Shown here one piece after another: positions 32,371 through 44,830 of a DNA stretch of 64,000 bases. Below the pieces are notes generated by a model. The model saw nothing but the letters and a program-made list of their open reading frames with translations, was not told where the DNA came from and did not search any database. The position numbers and the translations under genes are program-made. The DNA lies in the NCBI RefSeq assembly GCF_945859705.1, contig NC_079137.1, positions 81,923,150-81,987,149 on the forward strand, read 5' to 3'. Origin of the DNA: Episyrphus balteatus. Taxonomy: Eukaryota > Arthropoda > Insecta > Diptera > Syrphidae. The first letter of the stretch is position 1. Each line of letters starts with the position of its first letter.

Positions 32371-34030
32371 AGCTAAACTAAAAAAAGTTCACTGTGGCGT
32401 ATACGTAACTTTTTTTCTAGAGAAAAATTATACTATATTGAGCAAAAAAATATTTTAGTGATAATAATTGAAATTAATTTGATTTTATTACCCATACATT
32501 GGCCGACAAAATTACTTCAGCTCTATACCCCAAAGAGGCATAATGAATGACGTCTTTTTTGATAAATTCTTCGTTCTTCATACAAATTTCAATAGAATTC
32601 AATTGAGACAAAAACCATGCCGTAAATTATTGAAAATAAATTGGTTAAGTGTTTTATCGTGTCCTCCGTCCATTTAGCTCTTAATCCATACCAACTTCCG
32701 TTAGATGAAAAGTAAAAAATAATATAAAAACTGGTCCAACGTTTTTATAGATCCTAACCTAATCTCTCAAATGCATCGGTTACAGTAGTTTATCTCAGGA
32801 TATTTATACTCTACTTCCACTTTTATTCCCCTTTTTACGGAAGATTTAATAAATTGACTTTCTGCCATACAATCTCTCTCTCTCAGATCAAAACCTCTAC
32901 TTGCGGAATTATTTCATTATTATTAGACGATGGCTACCTATTATATAGTTGTTTGGCTTTGGCTTTTTGGTTAAAAAGACTTTTTTTTTTATTTTATTGA
33001 TCAATCAAACCAAAGTGTATAGAGTCCTTATGCTGGAAGCAAAATGAGAGATTCTGTCGAAAGGAAGAAGAAGGCTGCTAGTAGTTTTTTTTTCATGGTG
33101 GATAGATGGATTCAGGGCATGAAACGGATGGTGGTAAAAAGATGTAAATGCTAAGTATCTATTTTGTACATGTATAATGCATGTAGTCGTCGTCGTGTGT
33201 ACAACATCCTTATAAAAACCGAAAGAAGAAGGGCAGAAAATGGAAAAATCATGAGGCGGAACTTTGTTACACTAAAAAGGAAGAACCATAATACTTTCTA
33301 TGTGGCTTCGTGTGGCAAAGATAAACCTTCATTAAAACTATTTAAGGTTTAACGGATAGTAAACTACACAACATACATACTATGAATGCTTAGACATGTT
33401 GTATCTTTTTAAGGAAGCTTTAACCGATAAGGAAAACAACTATGAACAAAAAAAAAAAATAATAAAGAGGAAGGAACTTAGAGGGTTTTGGTTTTTTTTT
33501 TTTTGTTATTTTAGGGACTACATAACATTAGTGGGTATAAGTAGATATAAAAAAATAACAATTTTCTTTATAATCTAGAAACTATCCTTACTTCAAAAAC
33601 AGGAGTTCTTTTTTTTTGGAAGGTACTTATATGGATTTTGTTTCGATGTTTTTTATGAGGATAGAGGATGGTAATGTTTTTCTCTCAGTACAACATCTTA
33701 ATATTCAGAGCGTAAGCAACCGTAATTGGGTTGAGTGTTTATAACAGAAAAAAAGGGTTTTACTTTGAAAGAAGGTCTAAGCTTTTAAATAAGTACTTCT
33801 TGTAAATAAGTATTTCCTTTGAAGTTTGAAGAATTATACAAAATAGCTTAAACATTTTTCTTCTTGTGTGGGAAAATTTTTATAAAAAATATTCAATATT
33901 AAATATGTGCTTTTATATTTTAAGCTAAAAGTCAAGAAAGAAAAATACTGCAGGCGTTTTATGTTAGATGGTTGTAGTATAAAGAAAATTAACTACATAT
34001 TTGGAGGATTTTCTCGTTGATTTCTAACTA
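32371..34030. other. non-coding stretch
   Basis: AT-rich, with a short CT repeat near 32875. Two short frames (33164-33352, 33396-33578) are Lys/Arg-rich and unlike any family I know. No gene supported. Confidence 0.4.
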
Positions 34031-34890
34031 AACGACGAATTCTTTTCAACGCTATTTTACACTTATTGCTATTCACTTTCAATTGTATAAAAATAAATCG
34101 AGTTCCCGAGTAAAAATAGAAATTGAATAGTAATAGTAAAAAAAATTAAAAATCTTGAACGCCGCACCACAGCTGCACCACCGCCACACCACGACTACAC
34201 CACGTCCGCACCATTTCATTTTGTATGAAAAATTCGCTGCACCATGATACATAAATTGGGATTATTGAAAATTAAAAAAAAAACTACCAACGAGAAGGAG
34301 ATTCAACGCCTTAACCACTCGACCACCAAGTCATGTTTGTACGAACTGGCAATTTGTTGCTTAAGTCAAAATAACTTTAAAGATAACTTAAACATTTGTA
34401 TAAGTACGAGAATAGAATTTTTCATCATGGTGCAGACGTGGTGCGGCAGTGGTGCACCGAATTTTTAATTCAAAATGAAATGGTACGGATGTGGTGCAGT
34501 CGTTGTGCAGTGTTGGTGCAGCGAATTTTTTTTTTTCATATTTTTCATTTTTTCAAAATGAAGTGGTGCGAACTTGGTGCAACGGTGGTGCGGTGGTTTA
34601 AAAATTTTAAAAATGGTGCGGACGTGGTGCAGCGGTAGTGCGATGGCTTAGAAATGTTTGGTCATGGTACGGACGTGGTGCAGCGGTGGTGCGTCGCAAA
34701 AGAAATTTCTGATAATGGTGTGGACGTGGTGCAGTGGTAGTGCGTAGGAATTCCATTTTTACTCGGGTTACTATTTGATATAAATGCATTTTAATCCTTG
34801 TTATTTCCCAACCGCTTCACACTTTCATTACTGTTCTTTGACATTCTATTAAACATAAATTAGATATAAACTTGAAACGAATTCGTCGTT
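34031..34890. mobile_element. outer inverted-repeat element carrying a GGTGC-rich element
   Basis: AACGACGAATTC (34031-34042) is inverted at 34879-34890 with TTTCAA following in both arms. The same 11-12-mer occurs alone at 3474-3485 and 46636-46647, so it probably marks the end of a repeat family. The sequence between these ends and the inner element is AT-rich. Confidence 0.5.
34105..34767. mobile_element. 663-bp TIR element with GGTGC-rich inverted subrepeats
   Basis: Ends CCCGAGTAAAAAT / ATTTTTACTCGGG. Next to the left end the motif GCACCAC and relatives recur (34160-34215). On the right, GTGGTGC and relatives recur in units of about 60-65 bases (34429-34745: GCGGACGTGGTGCAGCGGTG type). 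The two clusters are inverse complements. The proline/arginine-rich and tryptophan/cysteine-rich frames here are translations of these repeats. I find no clear target duplication. Confidence 0.65.
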
Positions 34891-37644
34891 CAAACTTGGT
34901 TTTTTTTAAATTATTTTTTAACAGAATCCAAAGAGAACTTCTTTTAACAACAGATTTCATTAATGCACCTCATTAATACACAAAACCTCTTAAGAACAAA
35001 GGGTTTCTGTGTTAATGACAAGTTCTTATCAATCCACTAGAATCCTTTCCACATTAAGAATTGTAAATCACTGTCATTAATTATGATTAAGTCTCCATTT
35101 TACTACTGAATTCTTCTATATAAAAATGAATTATTAATTCTTAGATCATTAAACAGTCTTACATCAACAAAACACCAATCCACCTCCTTCTACCATAAAA
35201 ATATTGATCTATAAACCCCGAAAATCATATCTGAACTGATGTCATAATGAAAATATAACTCGAAATGTGTCACACTCCATATAAATAATCAAGCTAATAA
35301 TTCATTTAAATTATTCATCAGTTTTCGTTCTTATTTTGTTGTTGTCTGTTTTTAATGGCTGTCAAGTCTCTTGGGAGTTTCCGACTAACGCCCGACCTTA
35401 TCGATAATAAGCCTCGTTAAGCAAATAACAAAAAAATATAAAAATACCCAAAATAAAAATATGCTCTGAGAGTTTAATGAAAGGCATATTTTGTATATTT
35501 TGTTTGAAGTATCGTCATGATAGATTGCTGACAAGGTTATGGACAGGGAAGCGCCGCCACCGGACATAAAAATTTGATTTATGATTGGGGGTATGGCAGC
35601 CATATACAAAAAAAAAAAAACAACAACAACAAAATTGAAATATTGTTTTATTTTTCGGTGCGTTTTTCGTAGTTGGGTGTGTCAAGGATTAATCAATGAC
35701 TTTGTCGACATCATTTTTTATTTTTACCCCAATTTCGAGGGGAGGTTATCCTACAAAACTTAATGATAGATTCAAAACGATTATTAAAATTAATTGCTTA
35801 AATATGTTAAATTAAGTAGAAATAATGCTAACGTACCTGCTGAGAACATTTGTTTCTACTTTTTCTATTTCAAAAGGAGGGGTAAATAAATTCTCGAATG
35901 TGCATATAGCCATCAGGATACTCTGATCCTTGATAATTCTTTTATATAACATAAAGCCATTTATTCACACACATACACAAAAAAACAATTGATAGATATA
36001 TATCTCAGTTTAAAATCCGTTACAACAAGCTCAATATTCTACCGCTGTGTTGATTAAGCGATTAGGGATACCATCAATCTTCTTCCTCATCTAAGTTAAC
36101 GGCCGTTAAAACTGAGATGCCAGAGTATTTAATTTCCATCGAGATTGTGTAACGAACGTTGTTGGTTGGTGTCCATGTCGATTCTCTCCAAACACAGAGT
36201 ATCCTTGTTTCATAGTCCTCCTCTGCCTATTCTATATAAATTGCGATAGTGACAGGAAGAACGTTCTACTGTGAATTAAAATCAATAAAACACGCCTCAT
36301 TCACCCAACTTTCAAACTGCTTTTATCCTAAGGTTTTATAGCCAGAAGGCTAAGTTGAATAGAAAAAAGAGAAGACAAAAAAAAAAACGAGTGCCATTGA
36401 TTAATAACTCGAGTAAATGACAAGGCTTTTCCACTTGCTTTAGACTAATTACTGGGCGTAGGCTTCTGCAATTAAGTCACACAAACTTCCTGGAAAAGTG
36501 AAAAACAAAAACTTCTGCCTATTCTTCTCCTTTCGGCAGTTACATGAAAATTTCATGTTAAAAACTTTTGAACTGCAGTATTTTTCGGGCTGCATAAAAA
36601 GTTTTTGTTTCACAATTTCTGAGAGAAATGGAAAAGAATTTGGTTCAAAATACTAGAAAACCCTCGATTAATTATGGCTTGCCATGACAGCCACAGCATG
36701 AGTTTATTGGAATTGAGTTACCGAGCCAGGATGGGGAGTTATTTTATATTGACTCAAATGTCAAATACCCGGAACTGTGTGTAACACAATTGAACAATAA
36801 ATGAAAGGAGCCGCCAGGTGCCGTGGCGCCTTGCAATTGAATTTTTTTGTATTTTTTTTTCGTTTTCATTTTGGAAAATTTAATTAAACCCACACAGAAA
36901 GGATTGACCATTATAAAGGACAGACGACACACACACGAATTCACATTCCTTCTTTTTTGTTGGTTAAATTCACGTGAAGGACTCTATATACGGTCAAGCC
37001 CGAAAATAGCCATTGCTATCGGATAGATATAAGGACGTCGAGAATGTTGGGAAAATATCATTGTCGTCATCTTGTAGGAAAATAATGCGATATTGATACC
37101 AACAATGGTTGTGGTTTTGGTTCGTTTGGGAAAAACTTTTGCCGTTATGTGGCAAACGCTGCATTTTAATTTCCTGCAATTTCACTGGTATGCTATCTCA
37201 TTGATATGTAGCTATGCGGTGTTGGTCTCTCTCCTGTGTCTTTTCGCTTTCGGCTCGAATGGCCTTTGGTTATTTTTTGTTGTCTGGCTACATTTTGTGG
37301 ATTTTTTGAGCTGACACGGTTGAAAAGGTGATTGCTCATATTGTCTGTCAAATGACAGTCTTTCATGGTAAAAATCGTGTGATTAACCCTCAACCAGGTT
37401 GATTGAGAATGTTGACTACTGAGCATGAACGTGGCCAAAAGGTTCAAATTTCCTTTCGAATTCGAAAGTGTATACAGGAGACCTGTATACATTAATATTG
37501 ACATCAACTGATATTTTCTCCTCTGAAGTTAATGGAATGTTGTTTTTTTTTTCAATTTTGTCTAGGGTAAAATAAAACTACATAGAAAAAGTTATTGTGC
37601 ACATGTATTATGTTTACATGTTTATTAGAACGTTCGCTATTTCT
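34891..37644. other. non-coding stretch with two adjacent perfect palindromes at its end
   Basis: No supported gene. Reading frames at 36994-37185, 37093-37314 and 37193-37507 lack any recognisable domain. The palindromes at 37453-37491 are listed separately. Confidence 0.4.
37453..37491. repeat. two abutting perfect palindromes
   Basis: CTTTCGAATTCGAAAG (37453-37468) has no spacer. TGTATACAGG, AGA, CCTGTATACA (37469-37491) follows directly. Both are exact. This could be a protein-binding cluster or the remains of a foldback. Confidence 0.8.
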
Positions 37645-38231
37645 GAATCAAGTTCCTAAATAGAAAAACTGTTTTTAAATAATAAAACAAAAAATCCCCT
37701 ATTTTTTTCATATTTTTATTTTGACACTAAATGGCGCCCCAAGAGGGTTAAAGTTTTTTCTAATTTGAAATAGGTAAGTGTTGACTGATTAGGCCATTTT
37801 TTAAGATATAGACTTAAATTTGATGAGGTTCGTGTCTATATTAAACAACGTTTTCAAAAAGGTATAAATCATTTTTCTAGGAAAAAGGGTTTAGTCAGGG
37901 CATGCATGGGTTTTTAGGTTTATTAAAGGAAGCATGTTTTATTTAAACAAGCTTATGAAAAAGCATCAAAAATAAAATACAACCCAAAAAAAATAACATG
38001 CATGTCCTAACTAAACCCTTGGTCCTAGAAAGACAAGAAGACAAGAACTTCATTATAACAAATTTTGATCTATGTCTTTATCTAAAAAAATGGCCTCATC
38101 AGTCTACACATACCTATTTCAAATGAGAAAAACTTTAGCCCTCTTGGTCTAGTGTCAAAATAAAAATCTGAAAACAATAGAGAATTTTTTTAATTATTTA
38201 AAAACAGTTTTTCCACTTAGGAACTTGATTC
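37645..38231. mobile_element. 587-bp foldback element with arms of about 265 bp
   Basis: GAATCAAGTTCCTAA at the left end is inverted at the right end (TTAGGAACTTGATTC with small changes). The arms stay alignable through GAAAAACTGTTTTTAAATAA, ATTTTGACACTA, TTTGAAATAGGTA, AGGCCATTTTTT and GGGTTTAG, meeting around a short AT-rich centre near 37900-37990. Arms have several mismatches and small indels. No coding capacity. Confidence 0.8.
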
Positions 38232-39015
38232 TCAAAAAAAACTTAAATAACAAACGCCCTATTATTTTAGGTTGGGTCAAATATGTTTATGTATTCAAGA
38301 ATTTTGTTTTCAAGTTTCAAATCCTAATAGCGCGAATGCGAATGGTGAAGACTAAGAAGGGTTTAAAAAATAATCAAAATCGGTTAAAATCTTCTGCCTC
38401 CAGTTTGGCCTTGAAACTTGAAAATAAAATTTAAAAATTGGGTTTTTAGAAAAAAAATTTACCACCCTAACGCCTAATTTTTTTTAATATAAAAGCTTTA
38501 GACAACTAATTTATGAGCTAAATATTAAGTAGAAAAGTTCGAATTGGGTAAGAACTTCCGGACTTCTGGCGTTTTGAAATTTGTCGAAATAATGCAAAAT
38601 TTATATTTTTACGATAGTTTTTTTTTCATTTTTATGAACCATTTTATTTTTACCAAATAAGAAGTAGGTAAAAATGAAGTTGACATATGTAATCAGTGAA
38701 AGTCATGAACTTGCTAAAGATTTAAAAATCTGTCGGTCAAGCTGGCTTTGACTGTTTATCATTGTTCTCGCCACAGAGTGGTGCATTTGGTCTTTTATGG
38801 CGTCAAAAATCATTTGCACTGCCATTTCTTGACAAAAAGTCATGAAATTTAGGACACTGAAGTATATTAGTATGAGAAATACGAAAAAATGGAGGACAGA
38901 ATAAGCGTAAATAGAATTTTCTTTTTCAAAACTGTACACAAGCAAGAAATTTAACTAAATGAATGTTAACGTTCGCTCTTGGATTTATGTAGAACTGTTC
39001 ATATTTAAAGAAAAA
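38232..39015. other. non-coding stretch
   Basis: AT-rich sequence between two foldback elements. No features I can support. Confidence 0.4.
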
Positions 39016-39233
39016 TTAAAACAAAGATCAAAAAGGACCAAAGTCGTAAAACACAATTTAGACCATTTTGTATGCTATTTCTTGGATTATTTTGTTAAAG
39101 TTTGCACTTTTTTGTATTTCTCATTTCTCTTTTTTATGCACATAAACAAACTTAAACAAAAATTCAAAGAAATAGCATAAAAACAGTGTAAATTGTGTTT
39201 TACGACTTTGTTACTTTCTGGTCTTTGTTTTAA
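39016..39233. repeat. 218-bp foldback with arms of about 95 bp
   Basis: TTAAAACAAAGATC...AGTCGTAAAACACAATTTA at the left matches, inverted, TAAATTGTGTTTTACGACT...GTCTTTGTTTTAA at the right. The inner arms continue through TATGCTATTTCTT / AAGAAATAGCATA-type blocks. A small unpaired loop lies near 39110-39140. The short frame 38959-39180 is incidental. Confidence 0.85.
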
Positions 39234-40818
39234 TTAAAAAAAAAAAAAATTTTCTGCACGAGCTTTACAGACCTAAAAGTATTTCACTCATTATAAAGAT
39301 CTTTTCAATAATATACTAGGTCTTATGTGTTTATGTTTTACACCGATTGGACAAACCATCTCATTCTCTTTTCATCTTAAGTTGTTCAAAGCAAATGAGA
39401 ACTTGAAACCATAAAAAACCTTGAAACCTCGACAAAAAAAGTTAATTTTCTTAAAACAATAAATTCACGCAACAAAATTAAATTGAAAATCATAACCATA
39501 TGACCATAAAACTAAGCGACCTGTGGGTTTTGTTTCATGAAATCCTTTTTATGTTCCTGCCAACTCTTAATTAAAATTTCAAATGAACGATATAAAATTT
39601 TTAAACACAAACGAAATTAAATACTGTGTGAACCCTAATAAACTTGAAAACCAAAAAAAACTGACTCACCTAATAATTAAGATAAAGATTTAATGTGTGT
39701 AAAATCAACAACAAAAAAAAACGACAACCCACCACTTAAATAACAGCTTCTCACATTTAAAACCCATCAAAAAGCTATAAACGTTAATCTAGAAAAATTA
39801 TACGTCCGCACATCTATAAACCTACAATAAACTCTCTTAAAGTTAATGTTTTATTTCCGACCCGAGCTAAATAATTTGTGTACCGAAATTATTAATCAAA
39901 ACAAAAAAAAAAAATTCCTTTGGACAGTTCGCTCGAGGATGAAAACGTATTTTCCTCACATCGGAAGCCAATAAAGAAAAAAGGACCCATTTGTTGGACC
40001 GTATAGTCAGTTTGACTATAAGCTGACGACCTTTAATAAAAACTAAACAACAAAAGAGGCTCCCCATAAAAAGTAAATTTAAGGATATCATCAGACAGAC
40101 AAAAAAAAACTTTTATTTACCATTTCCAAAATGTTGACAACAAAAAAAAAATATCGACAAATTATAGGATGATGAGATGATGACCATTCCTCGGCAATTT
40201 ATTTGTTATGCTTAACAGTTTCTCATGTCCTTTCGAAACATAAATTTGATGGAGAATAATATTTTATGCTGTTCATGACTTTGTGTCAGTTTGCCGCCAC
40301 AAAAATCTAAAAATCCAAACAAAAAAGGACAAAACATTCCTGATTGGGGATTTTTACAAAAAAAAAAAAAAAATGTCACACACATGAATGCATTTCTAGC
40401 CTAGTTAGGAAAGGACAGTTGTTTGTTTTTTTTTTTTTTTATTTGAAATTTTACACATATTGAAGGTTTGTTGTTCGTGCGTTGTCAGTCTTTGAGGGAA
40501 ATCGTTTCATTTTTTAGACAAAATGATTGGGAATGACAAACTTGACAGGGGATATGATTAGGCTTCTTTTTTTATTTGACCAAATCATGCCATTCAAGTT
40601 GGCACTTGTGGATGTACGATCCAATTTAGTTTAAACACAATGAATTCTTTACTTTTGTTTTTGTATATTTTCCTCAATTAAAGTGATATATACAAATAAA
40701 TGTTTCTTACTGAATTTTTAATATTCGTTTTCTTTTTATTTAACCCAAGAATCTAAAAACATTTAATTTAGGTGTTTTGTCCTTATTTCTACGAAAAAGC
40801 CCAACGAGTATCTGAAAA
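39234..40818. other. non-coding stretch
   Basis: AT-rich with many A runs. No repeats shared with the rest of the window recognised. Confidence 0.4.
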
Positions 40819-40899
40819 TAGAAAATAATTTCTAATGATCACTTTTTGCAATTATTAAATTTTCTCAAGTTCGTGCATCAGCTCTTTTGTTTCAGTAGA
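40819..40899 (+). repeat. left member of an 80-bp inverted pair
   Basis: Contains CACTTTTTGCAATTATTAAA, TTTTCTCAAGTTCGTGCATC and AGCTCTTTTGTTTCAGTAGAT. It matches 43976-44053 on the opposite strand with few differences. The 3.1 kb between shows no other element-like features. Confidence 0.75.
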
Positions 40900-43800
40900 T
40901 AACATTGACTGAAGTCATATACGCTTGTTAAAACTAATATTTTATTTATACATATGTTTGTAGACATCTTCAAGCATGTTTAGCTGGGCTAAACCTTGAT
41001 GTATTAAGGTATCAATACATTCATTTGGGTTGGAGCTGAATTCAAGTAAAAACAAATGAATTAAATCTGTATTCTTAAAAATATCATTTTTTTTTGGTTT
41101 GAGGAACTAAGTCCTTTTAGGATTTTGTTTCTTTTAAGAATTTTAATTAATACTTACTCACTTTAAAAAAAACAACATTTTTACACGGTTAAAAATTTTG
41201 GTGTAGATTCTACGAAAATTAGGGCATTTTAGGCAACACTAAAATTTTATTTTAAATTAATGTATAATTAATGTAAAATATAATACATAATGGTTATTAT
41301 CTCTTTTATTTTGTTTTTTTTTTCACAAACTATGTGAAAATTATTAAAAAAATAACTGTGCAATAAAATAGCAATATTAAAAAATAATAATTTTTGCTTT
41401 AAAAAAGGCCTTATTCCAAAGGTATCTGTGTACATTTTTTTTAATTAATTATAACTTCGAAAAAATATTTCACTGAAATTTATAGATCAATATTTAATAT
41501 CACGATTTCTTCTTTCCTTTGAAACAAGCTAATCATTTTAAAATTCCACCTTAATACACTAATCGCAAAGCTATTCTTAAAAGTCATTCTTGTTTGCTGT
41601 TTTATTGTCATGATTTCAATTAAAGAATATCTTCCTTTCGAATTCCTTTGCCTTGTTGAACTCAGTTTTTCTATCCTTTAAGGGATATCTATAAACGAGA
41701 AAAAAGGTTAATTCTTTTCCAAGATATCTCCAAGAAATTCTATACTAGAACTAAACGTAAAAACGTACTTCAATGGAATTTCTGCTCTTGCATTTTTCTT
41801 CTTCATTCCTATCACACCGGATGCGCTGTAGGATTTTTCATAAAAAAAAATAAAATAAAATCGGAAATTTTTCTCTTCATTTTTTTCTTTTTCAAATAAA
41901 TCTACAAAAAGGATATCGACTTGTTATCAAGCTTTAAAGGTATATACCAGTCACGTTTCAATTTTACATCCTTTAGCAAATCAAATTCTTCTAAATTTAT
42001 ACCCACTTCCATCAACCCCACCTGGCAACCCAACCACCTTGAGCGTGTATTTATAAGAAATTATACAAAAGGAACTTTCTTCCGTAACGTGCATCTATAA
42101 ACTTCCAGAATCTATACAACGCAGTGTAAAGGGCAAATTACGCCAAATATAAATACGAAAGAAGAAAATACGCAATTTATCTGTCAAATATTGATCTATT
42201 TGTGTTGAACCTTTACAAACTTACCAAGGAAAAAAATATATATAAAACATCCTTTTGGCAAAAAAAAAGTATAACCCTATACACAAAAAAAAAGTGTGTA
42301 TCACCGGATTCACTTGGTTCCTGTGTATTCAATATCGAACTCGTCGATTGTAAAAATTCAATTTGTGCACATTCACCGGATGTGTGTTCCAAAAAAAGTC
42401 CCAAACTTCGATTGTGGCCTAAAGCGCACAAGACAATCTGCTGCTACTGCTTTTAAAAGTATAAAACTTTTTATCAGGATACATACCACTTCCCCCAAAG
42501 ACAAGACAAGTCTGTCTTCTTGCAGAAGGATACAGATACAAAAATAATGGAGAATATATACCTTCTTATCCCTGCAAACCAAAGTGTTTCATAAATTCTC
42601 TTCACATGTGAATGTATATGTATATAAATATCCTTTTACATTCTAAAATACTTCCTACCCAGTCCTTTATATAAACCAAAATACCCAACATATTTTGTAA
42701 CACATTTTACCGTTACATTATTCATTGCCACAGGCGGAAGCCTAATTTCCTTAGCCTTCAGCATCAGCACAAACATCAGCGGCATTTATCTTTCACAGAG
42801 ATTATCCTCAAAATTTCACTTGAACAAAATCAAACAGCAGCCAACACATACACGTGGGATAGCTTCAAGGAGAGTATAGAGGATGAGTTGGTAGTAATTC
42901 ATACTCCTTGACACTGTTCTTCCATTTTCCTTCTCTCAAATAGGTTATAGAATGTTGGTAGAGTGTGAGGACAACCATTTTGTGACTGAATGTCCACAAC
43001 CTTGAAGCTTCTTGTGTGAAACTGCAAGGTATTGCGAACATTCTTTAGTGTCAGACAGGAAATAAAATTACACGTTCTGGTGAAATCATCAGGTGTCCTG
43101 CTGACTGACGATGACAATGCTCGATTTAAGTGTGCATTTTGTTTTGAGTCTTTTTAGTTGTTGTACATACTTTTCGTTAGTTAAAAAATAGTTTTTTGTG
43201 TATCCTTGAAGAAAGGATAACTCTTTGTCAATGCTGGCATGGATGACATTTCTCAAACAACTATGAGGTGGCTTTTAGTAAAATTATTTGTTTTTCAGGA
43301 CTTTTTTCACCACTCTAAGGATCAACAAGGATTCTTTTTCAATATTCGTTTTAATATCTTATATAATTCACAGGAACAAAAGGAGTTAGGTACTTTTCTC
43401 GAAGATGGAGGATAATCCAAAATATTGCATAAGACAGATGGAAAAATAAATATTTGATGAGAAAAAACGTACAGTTCGATAATTCTTTAAAAATAAAAAC
43501 CAAAAACGAACTCAAGGACATCATTAAAAAATACCATTTTCATTAAAATTAAGGTTTGAATATGAAGATTTTTTTTCATTCGACACGACCGACGAAGACG
43601 ACGATGTCCTTGAAAAAGTTACCATGGTTGCTAGTATTCTTAAAGAAGTAGTTAATAAGGATAACATCAATCTCACTCACATGGTAATTTATGTAATTGA
43701 TGAATACTTACACAACATGGCTTGTGTTATAATTTGATTGATTTGTTTTTGAGGAACATTTAAGCTTTTCGGTCATACAAACCAGGGCTGTCGGTTATGA

Positions 43801-43975
43801 ACCTTTTACACCTGTAACTTAGAAACTAGCTTAATTTGTATCAAAACAAAAATTAACAAAACCGTGATGTCGATCTTTTATAATCACCATTTTGTTATCA
43901 CTTGTTATTATCATTTACAACAACTGCTTTTTTATTATCTTGATTTTTGTAATAATTGCAATGTTACCTAAAATC
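40900..43975. other. non-coding interval between the two 80-bp inverted copies
   Basis: Apart from the F-family fragment at 41181-41430, no repeat or gene is supported. The short frame at 42899-43117 on the minus strand has no recognisable domain. Confidence 0.4.
41181..41430 (+). repeat. F-family repeat, copy 1 (truncated)
   Basis: Starts TTACACGGTTAAAAATTTTG, passes a GTAGATTCTACGAAAAT block and AACTGTGCAATAAAATAGC, and stops after TTATTCCAAAGGTAT. The same order occurs inverted at 53599-54138. Confidence 0.65.
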
Positions 43976-44053
43976 ATCTACTGAAACAAAAGAGCTGATG
44001 CACGAACTTGGGAAAATTTAATATTTGCAAAAAGTGAAAATTAGAAATTTTCT
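43976..44053 (-). repeat. right member of the 80-bp inverted pair
   Basis: Inverse of 40819-40899 with a handful of substitutions. Either two solo fragments of one family or the arms of a roughly 3.2-kb element; I cannot choose without other copies. Confidence 0.75.
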
Positions 44054-44635
44054 ACCCGGGGTACTTGTAAGGAGGTTAGATCTTAAAACATATTTAAAGT
44101 ATTGAAAACGACAGCACTGAATTGAATTAAATTATACATAATAATCAAGGGAAATAACAAACCCAATTATAGGTAGGTACATATACCGCAAAAATAATCT
44201 TTGTTATTTTTGATGAACCTTCTTTACATAAACTCGTATGTATAAATATGTAATTGGTGGAGGGAGAAGGTAGAATAAATAAATTAACATCAAAATGTAA
44301 GTGAATTTATCGATCGTATAAAATCACGTGTATCAATTGGAAAGTTAATTTAGTTTCCATGTTGCCAACCGCATTTTGCCTCAAGTGATTTATGTACATC
44401 GAGATTGATTGTGTCATTAGATAAATGTTTTCCTTACAGTTTTGTTTTATTTTTTTTTTTTTCTAAAACCAATTAAAAAAAACAAAACAAATGTTTTCAT
44501 TTTTTTTAAGTTCATAAGTTAAATTATATTTTGTCAAAACACAAGTACTAGAAGATAAGAAGAAATAATTATTTTATTACAATAACTATAAAAAAAAGAT
44601 TGTCTTTATATAAAAACTGACGCGATTTCGAGGAA
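44054..44635. other. non-coding stretch
   Basis: AT-rich, nothing recognised. Confidence 0.4.
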
Positions 44636-44830
44636 TTTTTTTAAAACCCATTTTTTTTTTTTTTGGCAAGAGGTTGATACCCCTTCGATTTTTTCGAAAA
44701 TCTGAAAAAAATAAATTTGTAATTTTTTAACCTAACTGTTCTTTGTGAACTCATATCTGTAAACAAAAACTCGTTTCGAGAGAAAAAAAAAATTTAGCTG
44801 AACTTTATTTTCTTGCATAACAAATTATTC
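44636..44830 (+). repeat. E-family repeat, copy 1
   Basis: Shares with 46280-46450 the ordered blocks TTTTGGCAAG, ATACCCCTT or GTACCCCTT, ATCTGA(A/G)AAAAATAAATTTGTA, and GTGAACTCATA. About 1.6 kb apart, same orientation. Confidence 0.6.

Noticed and set aside
34244..34789. Tandem frames rich in Trp/Cys or Arg-Thr-Thr-Ala-Pro-Arg-Pro
   Set aside because: They read through the GGTGC-rich repeats and change with frame; no start, splice or domain support.
37193..37507. 104-residue minus-strand frame as a gene
   Set aside because: No recognisable domain, and it crosses two perfect palindromes; likely incidental.
42899..43117. 72-residue frame on the minus strand as a small protein gene
   Set aside because: No signal peptide, cleavage sites or family resemblance; composition fits chance in this region.
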